DNA of 64,000 nt from Clostridia bacterium (GCA_017436645.1 JAFSCR010000001.1:1-64000); one strand, 5' to 3'. Shown: positions 9,745 through 16,066, counted from the stretch's first letter. Notes: generated from the sequence alone by a model not told the origin. A program made the numbers and translations.

Positions 9745-9773
9745 ATTGTATCACATTTTGATACAAAAGTCAA
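9745..9773 (-). promoter_or_regulatory. tetR promoter with embedded operator
   Basis: Minus-strand TTGACT (9768-9773), 17-base spacer, TACAAT (9745-9750). A perfect palindrome with 8-base arms (TTGTATCA and TGATACAA, 5-base centre) at 9746-9766 fills the spacer and most of the -10 box. This is the expected place for an autorepressor to bind. Confidence 0.75.
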
Positions 9774-9786
9774 CGGGAGGCAAACC

Positions 9787-10599
9787 ATGAAACACGAAAA
9801 AAACATTCGAATTGCATTTCTTTTAAATCTTTCCTTTTCCGTTTTGGAATTTTTGGGCGGTCTTTTTACAGGAAGCGTTGCCATCATTTCTGATGCCGTG
9901 CACGATTTCGGTGATGCCTTAAGCGTTGGAATTGCTTGGTTTCTGGAAAAGAAAAGCGTGCGAAACCCCGATGATATATACACCTACGGCTACAGGCGTT
10001 TTTCGGTTCTCGGCGGTCTGATTACAACCATTGTACTGTTTTTCGCTTCTGTATTCGTTCTGCACCACGCTGTCATGCGGCTTCTCTCCCCCGTGCCCGT
10101 ACATGCAAGCGGTATGCTTATAATTGCGGTTTTAGGCGTACTTATTAACGGTGCAGCGGCGCACTTTACCCATGATGACCATTCTATAAACGGCAGGGCG
10201 ATAAATCTTCATATGCTTGAGGACGTACTGGGCTGGGTGGTGGTTCTTGTGGGGGCCGTGGTCATTCGGTTTACGGATTTTTATTTCATCGACCCGCTCC
10301 TGTCCATTGCCGTTGCCTGTTTTATTCTCGTCCACGTTTTTAAAAATCTCTTTTTAGTTCTCCGTATCTTTCTGGAGAAAATACCCGAAGGCATTTCTGT
10401 GCAGGAAATTAAGGGAGAGCTTCTGCAAATCGAAGGTGTTAAAGATGTCCCTCGCCTTTGTGTCCGCACCCTCGACGGCGAAACCCACGCGGCAGCCTTG
10501 CATATTATAACGGATGGGGATGCAACGGCATTAAAAAAGGCTGTGCGGGAAAAACTGATGCGGTATGGTATCGGACTGGTTACGATTGAAACGGAATAA
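9787..10599 (+). CDS. Cation diffusion facilitator (CDF) family transporter
   Basis: 270-residue metal exporter that uses the proton gradient to remove Zn, Mn, Fe or related ions. The membrane part (about six helices, 1-205) has the metal-site motif SDAVHDFGDA (residues 38-47) in helix II and LEDVLGWVVV in helix V (HMLED, where many homologues have HxxxD). A cytoplasmic domain of about 65 residues follows. Start at 9787 has GGGAGG upstream; the longer frame runs back through the regulatory region and the divergent tetR. Control by the adjacent TetR protein is strongly suggested by the operator. Confidence 0.9.
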   Translation: MKHEKNIRIAFLLNLSFSVLEFLGGLFTGSVAIISDAVHDFGDALSVGIAWFLEKKSVRNPDDIYTYGYRRFSVLGGLITTIVLFFASVFVLHHAVMRLLSPVPVHASGMLIIAVLGVLINGAAAHFTHDDHSINGRAINLHMLEDVLGWVVVLVGAVVIRFTDFYFIDPLLSIAVACFILVHVFKNLFLVLRIFLEKIPEGISVQEIKGELLQIEGVKDVPRLCVRTLDGETHAAALHIITDGDATALKKAVREKLMRYGIGLVTIETE

Positions 10600-10865
10600 T
10601 GACATAAAAAGCTTGTTCTTGCCTTTGGCGAACTGTTCGCATCCGTGGGATGCGTGTCACCATAGAGATATTTTAAAAATTCTTTGGCGATATACTCGCT
10701 CACGCTCGTGCGATATATTTGCTAACGCAAATTCGATATAACTTCACTTCGTTTCGTTGCGATATGATATAAATTCCTTTTCTCGTCCCGAAGGGACATA
10801 TCGCATCCGTCAGGATATATCGCGTACGAAGTACATATCGCAAATTCCGTCAGGAATTTATATCG
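10600..10865. repeat. Non-coding chain of small hairpins punctuated by GATATA/TATATCGC
   Basis: No gene is visible. From about 10685 a series of short hairpins (GTCCC/GGGAC, ATCC/GGAT, GTAC/GTAC, AAATTCC/GGAATTT) is separated by recurring GCGATAT or ATATCGC units, with loops such as GAA and GTCA. A larger hairpin (CATCC/GGATG) lies at 10639-10653. The unit resembles miniature palindromic repeats of other Firmicute intergenic regions; function is unknown. Confidence 0.6.
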
Positions 10866-10869
10866 CTGA

Positions 10870-10909
10870 AAAAAAGACAGATTTCTTTATCGAAATCTGT
10901 CTTTTTTTC
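10870..10909 (-). terminator. Terminator probably belonging to the tRNA operon, now displaced
   Basis: Ten-bp perfect stem GACAGATTTC/GAAATCTGTC (10876-10901) flanked by long A and T runs, working in both directions. It sits immediately beyond attL, where the 3' end of tRNA-Lys lay before the element inserted, so it is best read as the old terminator of the tRNA operon, now 5.1 kb away. Confidence 0.75.
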
Positions 10910-10954
10910 TGGTGATCCATCGGGGATTCGAACCCCGGACACCTTGATTAAAAG
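10910..10954 (-). repeat. attL: 45-bp fragment of tRNA-Lys 3' half
   Basis: Identical to 16022-16066. It is the original chromosomal 3' end of tRNA-Lys (CCA, acceptor 3' strand, T arm, up to the anticodon loop) cut off from its 5' half by the insertion. By itself it cannot form a tRNA. Confidence 0.93.
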
Positions 10955-11150
10955 GCAAAATAAGTTATAACCTTCTGTGCCCTTAAAAGCTTATAAACCC
11001 CCTTTTTACGGTGTTTTTCGCTCTTGGGTTTATTTCTGTTTTGCTATTGTTTTTCTAAAAGTGTGCAACAAACTGTGCAGTTGCACACTTTTATTTTTTG
11101 TTTTTTCTGTTTATTCGTTTTAAAATAATTTATAACGAATAACTATTTTT
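10955..11150. other. Left end of element: AT-rich, with strong hairpin and arm-like repeat
   Basis: No gene is seen. A perfect 13-bp stem (11057-11069 with 11080-11092) contains three copies of the hexamer TGTGCA or its complement and is followed by T-rich DNA. The 24 bases at 11057-11080 recur with two differences at 15926-15949 near the right end, in the same orientation. This looks like an integrase arm-binding site, and could also act as a terminator for rightward reading. Confidence 0.5.
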
Positions 11151-11552
11151 TTCCGACCCCCCTCGAAACGAGGGGGGCTGTGGGGGGAGTGCGCCCCGTC
11201 GAACACGTTTCATGTTGCGCCTCCGCAGAGGCGCAAAGGGGCGCCACCCTCGGCGTGCCCCGCCGAGGGATTTTGTTCGCTCCTCCTTTGGGAAAAGCCC
11301 GTTACGGAACGGCCGATTCGCAGACCCCGGGGGGCGCCGGCGTTTGAGGCGCAAGGGCTTCGGCGGGGAACCCGCCGAAATTAAATCAGGGTTTTTCGCC
11401 GCCCCGACAGCCGCAAAGCGGCGGACTGAAAAAGGAAAGCACCACAAGGAGGGCAAGGCGGCGAAAAAGCCACCACAGCGCCCGCACCCCGGACCGGGCG
11501 GCGCAGGGGCGAAACCGAGAGGAGCACCCGAAAGGGTTTTTTATTTTCTCGC

Positions 11553-11611
11553 CTTGTCAAGGTGGAGAAAATAAATTTTCGAAGAAAATTTATTTTACTA
11601 CCTTGACACGA
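11553..11611. repeat. Hairpin repeat copy A with AT-rich inner stem
   Basis: Outer stem TGTCAAGGT (11555-11563) pairs with ACCTTGACA (11600-11608). The inner 13-bp stem AAAATAAATTTTC (11568-11580) pairs with 11584-11596 around a GAA loop. The outer arms and their short flanks (GGAG, ACT, CGA) match copy B. Confidence 0.8.
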
Positions 11612-11700
11612 CGGGGAAAGCGGAAGCATGCTCCGAGCGGGCTGCGCCGCCACCCCTTTCTTGCGGATGCAGCCCGCCAAGAAACGTTTATTTTCTTTTT

Positions 11701-11747
11701 TTGTCAAGGTGGAGGGCCGCCTACGGCGGCCACTACCTTGACACGAT
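11701..11747. repeat. Hairpin repeat copy B with GC-rich inner stem
   Basis: Same outer arms as copy A, TGTCAAGGT (11702-11710) and ACCTTGACA (11735-11743), with the same GGAG and ACT junctions. The inner stem is a different sequence, GGCCGCC (11715-11721) with GGCGGCC (11725-11731). Confidence 0.8.
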
Positions 11748-12180
11748 ACGAAAAAGGAGCACAATGGAAAAGCGCCCCTAGGGCTTAGCCGACTTTTGCT
11801 CCTTTTGGTTTTTTGTTTTCTTTCCTTATGTGTGGCCGTTTTTTTTTTTTTTGGGTCCTTGCCCCCTTGCGGAGGGGGCAAGCCGCCGCAGCGGCGGGGG
11901 TGGCTACGCTAAAGCATAGACAAGTCTGCCGTGGAGCGAATTGGACAAAATTTCAGTTTTGCGCCCCTTGTGGCTTGAATTCGCGCAGCGAATTGCGCAA
12001 AACACAAATTTTGTTCACATTCGCGAGATATGCTTTTTTTCTTTTGATTTGCACTTGCGCAGCTGATGCGCAGCGACTGCTGCCCTTTAGGTGCAGCACA
12101 AAGCAAGGACAGCGAGCTTTGTTGAGAGAAACGCCTCGGGCGTTTCCTCATGGAGCATGCTTTTGTTTTTTCTTTTCCCC

Positions 12181-12446
12181 TTCTTGGCCGCACACAGCGA
12201 GCAGAGGGAGCGCCGCTCGACCGAAGGGAGAAGTGGGCGAGCCTGCGAGCGTAAAAGAAATGCTTTATGGTTTGCACGGAACCCCGGCAAGGAGAGCGGC
12301 GGCGAGGGGCGAAGCGTTCCCGCGGAGCGGAGCGGAGCAGCGAAGCCACCGCCACCGCGAACCGAAGCCAGGGCAAGACAAAGCAAAAAGAAGGCTTTTT
12401 TTATTTAATTCTTTTTCTTGGCCGCACACAGCGAGCCTGCGAGCGT
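12181..12446 (+). repeat. Direct repeats with an internal deletion or insertion
   Basis: A 22-bp sequence at 12181-12202 recurs at 12415-12436, and a 16-bp sequence at 12237-12252 recurs at 12431-12446. In the second copy the two blocks overlap directly at GCGAGC; in the first they are separated by a short hairpin-bearing stretch (CGAGCGGCG-type dyad). One copy is therefore related to the other by loss or gain between GCGAGC repeats. Confidence 0.7.
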
Positions 12447-12467
12447 CTCCTTTTTTGCACCAAATTG

Positions 12468-12497
12468 TTGACAAAAAGCAACCGGTTTTGTTATAAT
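12468..12497 (+). promoter_or_regulatory. Promoter of candidate small RNA
   Basis: TTGACA (12468-12473), 18-base spacer, TATAAT (12492-12497): both hexamers are consensus. It points at the minus-strand XRE gene, with no plus-strand reading frame behind it. Confidence 0.65.
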
Positions 12498-12503
12498 GTA
12501 ATT

Positions 12504-12563
12504 GTGTACCACATTCCCTCGCATATTGGCGGCAAGGCGGCCAAATTTCTGCGGGGGTTTTTT
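12504..12563 (+). ncRNA. Candidate ~60-nt small RNA with intrinsic terminator
   Basis: Predicted from about seven bases after the TATAAT box to the T run at 12558-12563. A closing stem CCCTCGC (12516-12522) with GCGGGGG (12551-12557) encloses a second stem TTGGC/GCCAA, and six T follow at once, which makes an intrinsic terminator. The last bases touch the stop codon of the convergent XRE gene, so it could act on that messenger or in replication control. No homologue is recognised and expression is untested. Confidence 0.45.
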
Positions 12564-12825
12564 AATACATGTATGTTTTTGCTTTTATTCTCAATTCGTT
12601 TAGAATCGTTTTTTCTATGCCTAGCCTTTTGGAAATTTTTTCCATATTTTTTATTTTGGGCGTAATATAGTCGTTTTCATATTTCCAGTATTGTGAACGG
12701 GAGATATTTAATATATTTGCAGTTTCCTGTTGTGTAAGCCCTAGAGAAACTCTCCTCCTCTTCAAGGCGTGCCCGAAAGTTCGGGGCATGCCTTCTTTTA
12801 TATTTAAAATCGTTTCTTTTTCCAT
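12562..12825 (-). CDS. XRE-type helix-turn-helix protein
   Basis: 87-residue DNA-binding protein. The HTH_3 fold spans about residues 17-72 (GHALKRRRVSLGLTQQETA, then SRSQYWKYEND). It is the last gene of the element's minus-strand set, 24 bases after the DUF4373 protein. Preceded by GGGGG. It is shorter than a phage CI repressor and has no C-terminal peptidase part. Role unknown; it could be a late regulator of the element. A candidate small RNA converges on its 3' end. Confidence 0.75.
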   Translation of the reverse strand: MEKETILNIKEGMPRTFGHALKRRRVSLGLTQQETANILNISRSQYWKYENDYITPKIKNMEKISKRLGIEKTILNELRIKAKTYMY

Positions 12826-12849
12826 ACTATCCCCCTTTTTTATTGGTGC

Positions 12850-13701
12850 TTAATTGGTGCAATTCCTTTCTTTTATTCTTTTTTCTAGCACTCTTTTTTC
12901 GAATTCCGCTATATCATAACTGGCATTGGAGCTATAGGAAAGAAAGTTGTTTTTACCGCTTATTTTCTTTTCTGTGCGCTTTTTTATTGCATGTTGTTCT
13001 CTTATTGCCTCAAACTGCATAACGTCTTTTACGCCGTCCTTAATGGCGTTTTTTAACACTGTTCTAGTCCAGTTCCAACCTTTTCCGTCTATTTTTGCAA
13101 GTTCAATTATGTATTTTATCACGGAAAATTCGAGTTGATTCTCTATTGACCGAAGTTCCTTCTTTACTTGATCGGTCATTGTCCCGAAAAGTTTCTCATA
13201 CAATTCGGCGGCTCCGGCAGCATCATCAATCTGTTTATTTCCTTCTTTCTTTCTTTGATTTGTTTTGTCGACATTTTTTTGATAAATGTCGACATTATTT
13301 CCTAAAATGTTTACATTTTGGGGGATTTGCTCTTCACGAATCAAAAGTAATTCTTTTTTTATGACCGTTTCTTTACGCCGACGGGTGGCCTCGAGAAATC
13401 GTTTCTGTATGCCGGAAGAGGTTAAAATTCCAAATTTTTCCAGTATTTCTTTATTGAAAATTTCTCTTTTCACGGCTGCTGCTATTATATTTTCAAGCGC
13501 TTCGATAGTTAGTCCGAGCTCCCTCGCAAATAATAATGCTATATCCTTTTCCCAGTTTATGAAATAACCTTCCCCGCCATATATTTTTTGCCATAACTTT
13601 ATTATAACGGCAAAACCTTCGAGGCCGTATTCGCATTCTATCAGCTGCAGTTTCGTGTCTAGATTCGTGTCGAGCGGAAAAAAGTGAATTCCGCTTTGCA
13701 T
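12850..13701 (-). CDS. Phage-type replication protein, DUF4373 N-terminus with DnaD/DnaB_2-like C-terminus
   Basis: 283 residues. The N-terminal part (about 1-100: FFPLDTNLDTKLQLIECEYG, GFAVIIKLWQKIYGGEGY) matches the Lin1244/Lin1753-like DUF4373 domain common at the start of phage replication-initiation proteins. A linker rich in Asn, Lys and Gln follows, then about 170-230 resembles the DnaD/DnaB_2 helical domain (LRSIENQLEFSVIKYIIELA then WNWTRTVLKNAI). Such proteins recruit the host helicase to the replication origin. GGAGGG precedes the ATG. In this element it is the best candidate for replication initiation after excision. No ATPase or primase motif is seen. Confidence 0.75.
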   Translation of the reverse strand: MQSGIHFFPLDTNLDTKLQLIECEYGLEGFAVIIKLWQKIYGGEGYFINWEKDIALLFARELGLTIEALENIIAAAVKREIFNKEILEKFGILTSSGIQKRFLEATRRRKETVIKKELLLIREEQIPQNVNILGNNVDIYQKNVDKTNQRKKEGNKQIDDAAGAAELYEKLFGTMTDQVKKELRSIENQLEFSVIKYIIELAKIDGKGWNWTRTVLKNAIKDGVKDVMQFEAIREQHAIKKRTEKKISGKNNFLSYSSNASYDIAEFEKRVLEKRIKERNCTN

Positions 13702-13702
13702 T

Positions 13703-13903
13703 TTAATCCCTCCTGAAACAATCTATAAATTTTGAAAGTTCCAATACAGCCTCCCGAAAGTGTTTCGGGTCGTGTTCGTTTATAATTTCGAGTGTACTTT
13801 CTATGGCGGCGGTCAGCGTTGCAAACAAATCGCTGTCCGTTGCTTTTCCTTCAAAAAGTGTGGTGGCCTTTTTTCCGTCGAATGTGATTTTTACTTCTAG
13901 CAT
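13703..13903 (-). CDS. Small element protein of unknown function
   Basis: 66 residues, acidic, starting MLEVKITFDGKKATTLFEG with an amphipathic helix after residue 25 (DLFATLTAAIESTLEIINEH). It sits one base before the replication protein start region and 12 bases after the excisionase-like gene, so it is co-transcribed. AAAGGAG lies upstream. No family is recognised. Confidence 0.65.
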   Translation of the reverse strand: MLEVKITFDGKKATTLFEGKATDSDLFATLTAAIESTLEIINEHDPKHFREAVLELSKFIDCFRRD

Positions 13904-13915
13904 GTTTTTTCTCCT

Positions 13916-14128
13916 TTACTTACTGTTTTCCCTTCGCAACCTTGCACCGAGTTCCCCGCCCTCTGATAACCATTTGTCGAGCATGTCGGCGAAGAAGTAT
14001 TTTCTAACGCCTATGGTGAAGAAAGTTCCCGGCGGAAAAAGTTCTTCTTTTTCAAGCTGATACAGCTTGTTTCTTCCACATCTAATTTTTTTGCATGCCA
14101 TTTCTCGGGTAAGTGTTTCTCTCGGCAT
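13916..14128 (-). CDS. Excisionase-like helix-turn-helix protein
   Basis: 70 residues with a winged-helix/HTH_17-type pattern: TREMACKKIRCGRNKLYQLEKE as the helix-turn-helix, then a short wing (FTIGVRKYFFADMLDKWL). Proteins of this size and place in integrative elements are recombination-directionality factors (Xis) or small regulators. Its ATG shares a base with the stop of the Cro-like gene (TAATG), indicating translational coupling. It is basic and lacks other domains. Confidence 0.7.
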   Translation of the reverse strand: MPRETLTREMACKKIRCGRNKLYQLEKEELFPPGTFFTIGVRKYFFADMLDKWLSEGGELGARLRRENSK

Positions 14129-14325
14129 TATACCCCTTCCTTTCTTAATTCTTCAAGCGTAACATCAAGAGCATCACAAATTAAAAAAAGCTCTTCCGCA
14201 GAAAGTTTCCTTTTGCCGTTCAGTATGGCGCTGAATGTGTTTTGATTAATTCCGGTCTTTGCTGCAATGGTTTTTTGTTTTATGCCGTGCTTCTTCATAA
14301 ATGCTTGGATTTGTTTATAAAACAT
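14128..14325 (-). CDS. Cro-like XRE repressor/activator
   Basis: 65 residues from the start at 14325 (MFYKQIQAFMKKHG), where AGGAGC lies seven bases upstream; the longer frame to 14391 runs into the promoter. An HTH_3 domain fills the protein (IKQKTIAAKTGINQNTFSAI then LSAEELFLICDALDV). First gene of the minus-strand operon, divergent from the CI-like gene, as Cro is from CI or Str from Stl. It probably binds the ACAGA/TCTGT operators between them. Confidence 0.78.
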   Translation of the reverse strand: MFYKQIQAFMKKHGIKQKTIAAKTGINQNTFSAILNGKRKLSAEELFLICDALDVTLEELRKEGV

Positions 14326-14339
14326 TTTCTTGCTCCTTT

Positions 14340-14442
14340 CTACAGATTTTCTGTACATTTGTATAATACTACATATTTTCTGTAATGTCAATATAATTTT
14401 ACAGATTTTCTATATTTTTTTATTGACAATACAGAAAAAGGG
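14340..14442. promoter_or_regulatory. Operator cluster of the divergent switch
   Basis: Four related sites with the half-site TACAGA or TCTGTA: a full dyad at 14341-14354 (TACAGATTTTCTGT), partial sites near 14374-14384 and 14399-14412, and ATACAGAAAA at 14429-14438. They overlap both divergent promoters. Confidence 0.65.
14363..14391 (-). promoter_or_regulatory. Promoter of the Cro/xis/replication operon
   Basis: Minus-strand TTGACA (14386-14391), 17-base spacer, TATTAT (14363-14368). A TTACAGAAAATATGTA site fills the spacer. Confidence 0.75.
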
Positions 14443-14451
14443 TGCTAGAAT
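14423..14451 (+). promoter_or_regulatory. Promoter of the CI-like repressor and integrase
   Basis: TTGACA (14423-14428), 17-base spacer, TAGAAT (14446-14451), with ATACAGAAAA at the start of the spacer. Confidence 0.75.
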
Positions 14452-14473
14452 GAGGAAAAAGGGGGTTTAAAAT

Positions 14474-14803
14474 TTGGATAATTACATTATTGGTGAACGT
14501 GTAAAAAAGCTTCGTGAGGCAAGAGGAATTTCTCAAAAGGATTTTGCAAAAAAATTAAATATAACCGCCTCCCGCCTTTCAAATTGGGAAAACGGCTATA
14601 ATAAAATTCCTTTTGATTTTATTCCAGAAATTGCTTCGTTGCTTGGTGGGTCCGTTGATGCGCTTCTCGGTTTAGAGTTTACGGAGAGCCTTTCGAGTGA
14701 TTTGTTTTATTATTATGTCACTTTGAATGACGAGGGCAGAGAAGCACTTTTGAAATATGCTGCAGATTTATGCGAGATTTCAAAATATACTTCAAAGGGG
14801 TGA
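14474..14803 (+). CDS. CI-like XRE repressor of the element
   Basis: 109 residues starting at TTG, with GGGGG nine bases upstream. The HTH_3 domain is at about 7-62 (GERVKKLREARGISQKDFA, then SRLSNWENG). A short C-terminal helix pair (YYVTLNDEGREALLKYAADL) is typical of small immunity repressors without a protease domain. It is divergent from the Cro-like gene and directly precedes the integrase (4 bases), the arrangement of repressor-integrase pairs in small integrative elements. Without an autoproteolytic part, induction would need an antirepressor or another signal. Confidence 0.8.
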   Translation: MDNYIIGERVKKLREARGISQKDFAKKLNITASRLSNWENGYNKIPFDFIPEIASLLGGSVDALLGLEFTESLSSDLFYYYVTLNDEGREALLKYAADLCEISKYTSKG

Positions 14804-15925
14804 TTCTGTGGCAGATAAAAGAAAACTTGGACATATAAAAAAGCTTGAAGAAGGAAAGTTTTTAATCCGTGTATCTATGGGCTTCGATGAGTTTGGAAAG
14901 CGGCTGCAGGTTTCCAAAACTGTTTTCTGCGCAAGCGAAAGAGAAGCGGAAAAAGAGCTGGCCCTTCTATATGCTGAGCGTGAACAACTTGCGGAGGACC
15001 GCAGAAGCGGCGCCCCGAAAACCTTGGCGGCGCTTTATAGGGAATGGAGCGAGGCGCACGTTTCAACGCTCGAGGAAAACAGCAAAGCTTTTTATGCTTC
15101 ACTTTGGGAGAATCATATCAAGGAATTTGGGAAGCTTAATCTTTCGGCGCTCTCTCCTTCTACATGTAAAAAAATCATAGGAAACGAAAACAGCCGTACT
15201 GCGGAAGCTGTTTATAAAATGCTTAAGGCCATGTGCAGTAAGGCTGTTTTATGGGGCTATATAGAAAAGAATTACTTTGAATATATAGATGCCCCAAAAC
15301 ACAAGGCTAAAGAAAAGCTGATTTTCGATGAAAATCAGCTGGGCGCCGTTGCACGCTTTGTGCGCAGCGAGGATCTAAAATATCAGTTACTTTTCTATTT
15401 TGCCGCAGTGTGCGGTATGCGGCGGCAAGAAATCGTTGCTCTTAAGTGGGATGATATAGACTTGGGCAGCTGTTCTTTTCGTGTTTGCCGTGCGGCCGTC
15501 GCTGTGGCGGGAAAAGGAACAGTTTTAAAATCTACGAAAACGGCAAGCAGCTGCCGCCGGCTTCACCTTCCCGAATTCCTCGAGCGCCTTTTAATTCGGT
15601 ATCAAGTGGAACAATTTGAATGAAAAGAAAAAATGGGGACTTTATGGAAAGACGGCGGCTTTATCTTCACACAACATAACGGCGAGATTATGAATGTTAC
15701 CACGCCTTCGCATTGGTGGAGCAAATTTCTAGACGAGCACAGGTGTTTACCGAAAGTTACGTTTCACGGACTTCGGCACACTATGGCTAGCCTTGCAATA
15801 AAAGACGGTGCTGCGCTTCCGGTTGTATCTTCTATTTTGGGACATGCACAAACTTCCACGACGGCGAATATTTACGCCCACGCCCTGCAGGGATGGGACG
15901 TCTCCGTTTTAGAGAGTATGGGCGA

Positions 15926-15949
15926 AAAAGTGTGCAATGAACTGTGCAG
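15926..15949 (+). repeat. Arm-like direct repeat near the right end
   Basis: 24 bases inside the integrase gene that match 11057-11080 at 22 positions in the same orientation. Both contain two TGTGCA hexamers spaced identically. Confidence 0.55.
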
Positions 15950-15988
15950 CGGGGAAGGTGACAAGCATTTTTCAGGCAAAAGAAAAAA

Positions 15989-16019
15989 CGCCGAAACCTT
16001 TGAGGTTTCAACGTTTTTT
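15989..16019 (-). terminator. Element-borne terminator next to tRNA-Lys
   Basis: Stem GAAACCT/AGGTTTC with loop TTG, flanked by A and T runs on both sides, inside the last codons of the integrase frame and directly downstream of the restored tRNA-Lys. It can end the integrase transcript and, on the minus strand, replaces the tRNA terminator displaced by the insertion. Confidence 0.75.
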
Positions 16020-16021
16020 CG

Positions 16022-16066
16022 TGGTGATCCATCGGGGATTCGAACCCCGGACACCTTGATTAAAAG
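16022..16066 (-). repeat. attR: 45-bp repeat within intact tRNA-Lys
   Basis: Same sequence as 10910-10954. This copy, brought in by the element, completes the tRNA gene so that the host keeps a functional tRNA-Lys. Confidence 0.93.

Larger units (their letters stand above)
11151..12460. other. GC-rich, hairpin-dense non-coding region of the element
   Basis: About 1.3 kb with no credible gene: all open frames are low-complexity (Arg/Pro/Ala/Lys rich), differ on both strands and lack ribosome sites. The DNA is a succession of perfect or near-perfect hairpins, for example CCCCCCTCG/CGAGGGGGG (11157-11177), GCGCCTC/GAGGCGC (11218-11234), the two related hairpins at 11553-11743, CTTGCCCCCT/AGGGGGCAAG (11859-11882) and GAAACGCC/GGCGTTTC (12127-12145). 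Base composition is far more GC-rich than the element's genes and the chromosome. Confidence 0.7.
10910..16066 (+). mobile_element. Integrated element in tRNA-Lys, satellite-like, integrase disrupted
   Basis: Bounded by a perfect 45-bp direct repeat (10910-10954 and 16022-16066) equal to the 3' part of tRNA-Lys from the anticodon loop to CCA; unit length 5,112 bp. Contents from the right: a tyrosine integrase with an in-frame stop and a CI-like repressor (both plus strand), then on the minus strand a Cro-like protein, an excisionase-like protein, a 66-residue protein, a DUF4373/DnaD-like replication protein and an XRE protein, then a candidate small RNA and a hairpin-rich non-coding region. 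There are no structural or transfer genes. The gene order resembles phage-inducible islands, but helper dependence is inference. Confidence 0.88.

Noticed and set aside
10685-12446. Repeats considered as a CRISPR array
   Set aside because: Repeat units differ in sequence and spacing, spacers are not unique fixed-length segments, and no cas genes are present.
11212-12496. Several overlapping open frames in the hairpin region (11212-11574, 11381-11881, 11813-12496)
   Set aside because: Low-complexity translations on both strands at once, no ribosome sites, interrupted by strong palindromes.
14757-14807. Upstream ATG as integrase start
   Set aside because: It lies inside the repressor gene without a ribosome site; GTG at 14808 follows AAGGGGTGA.
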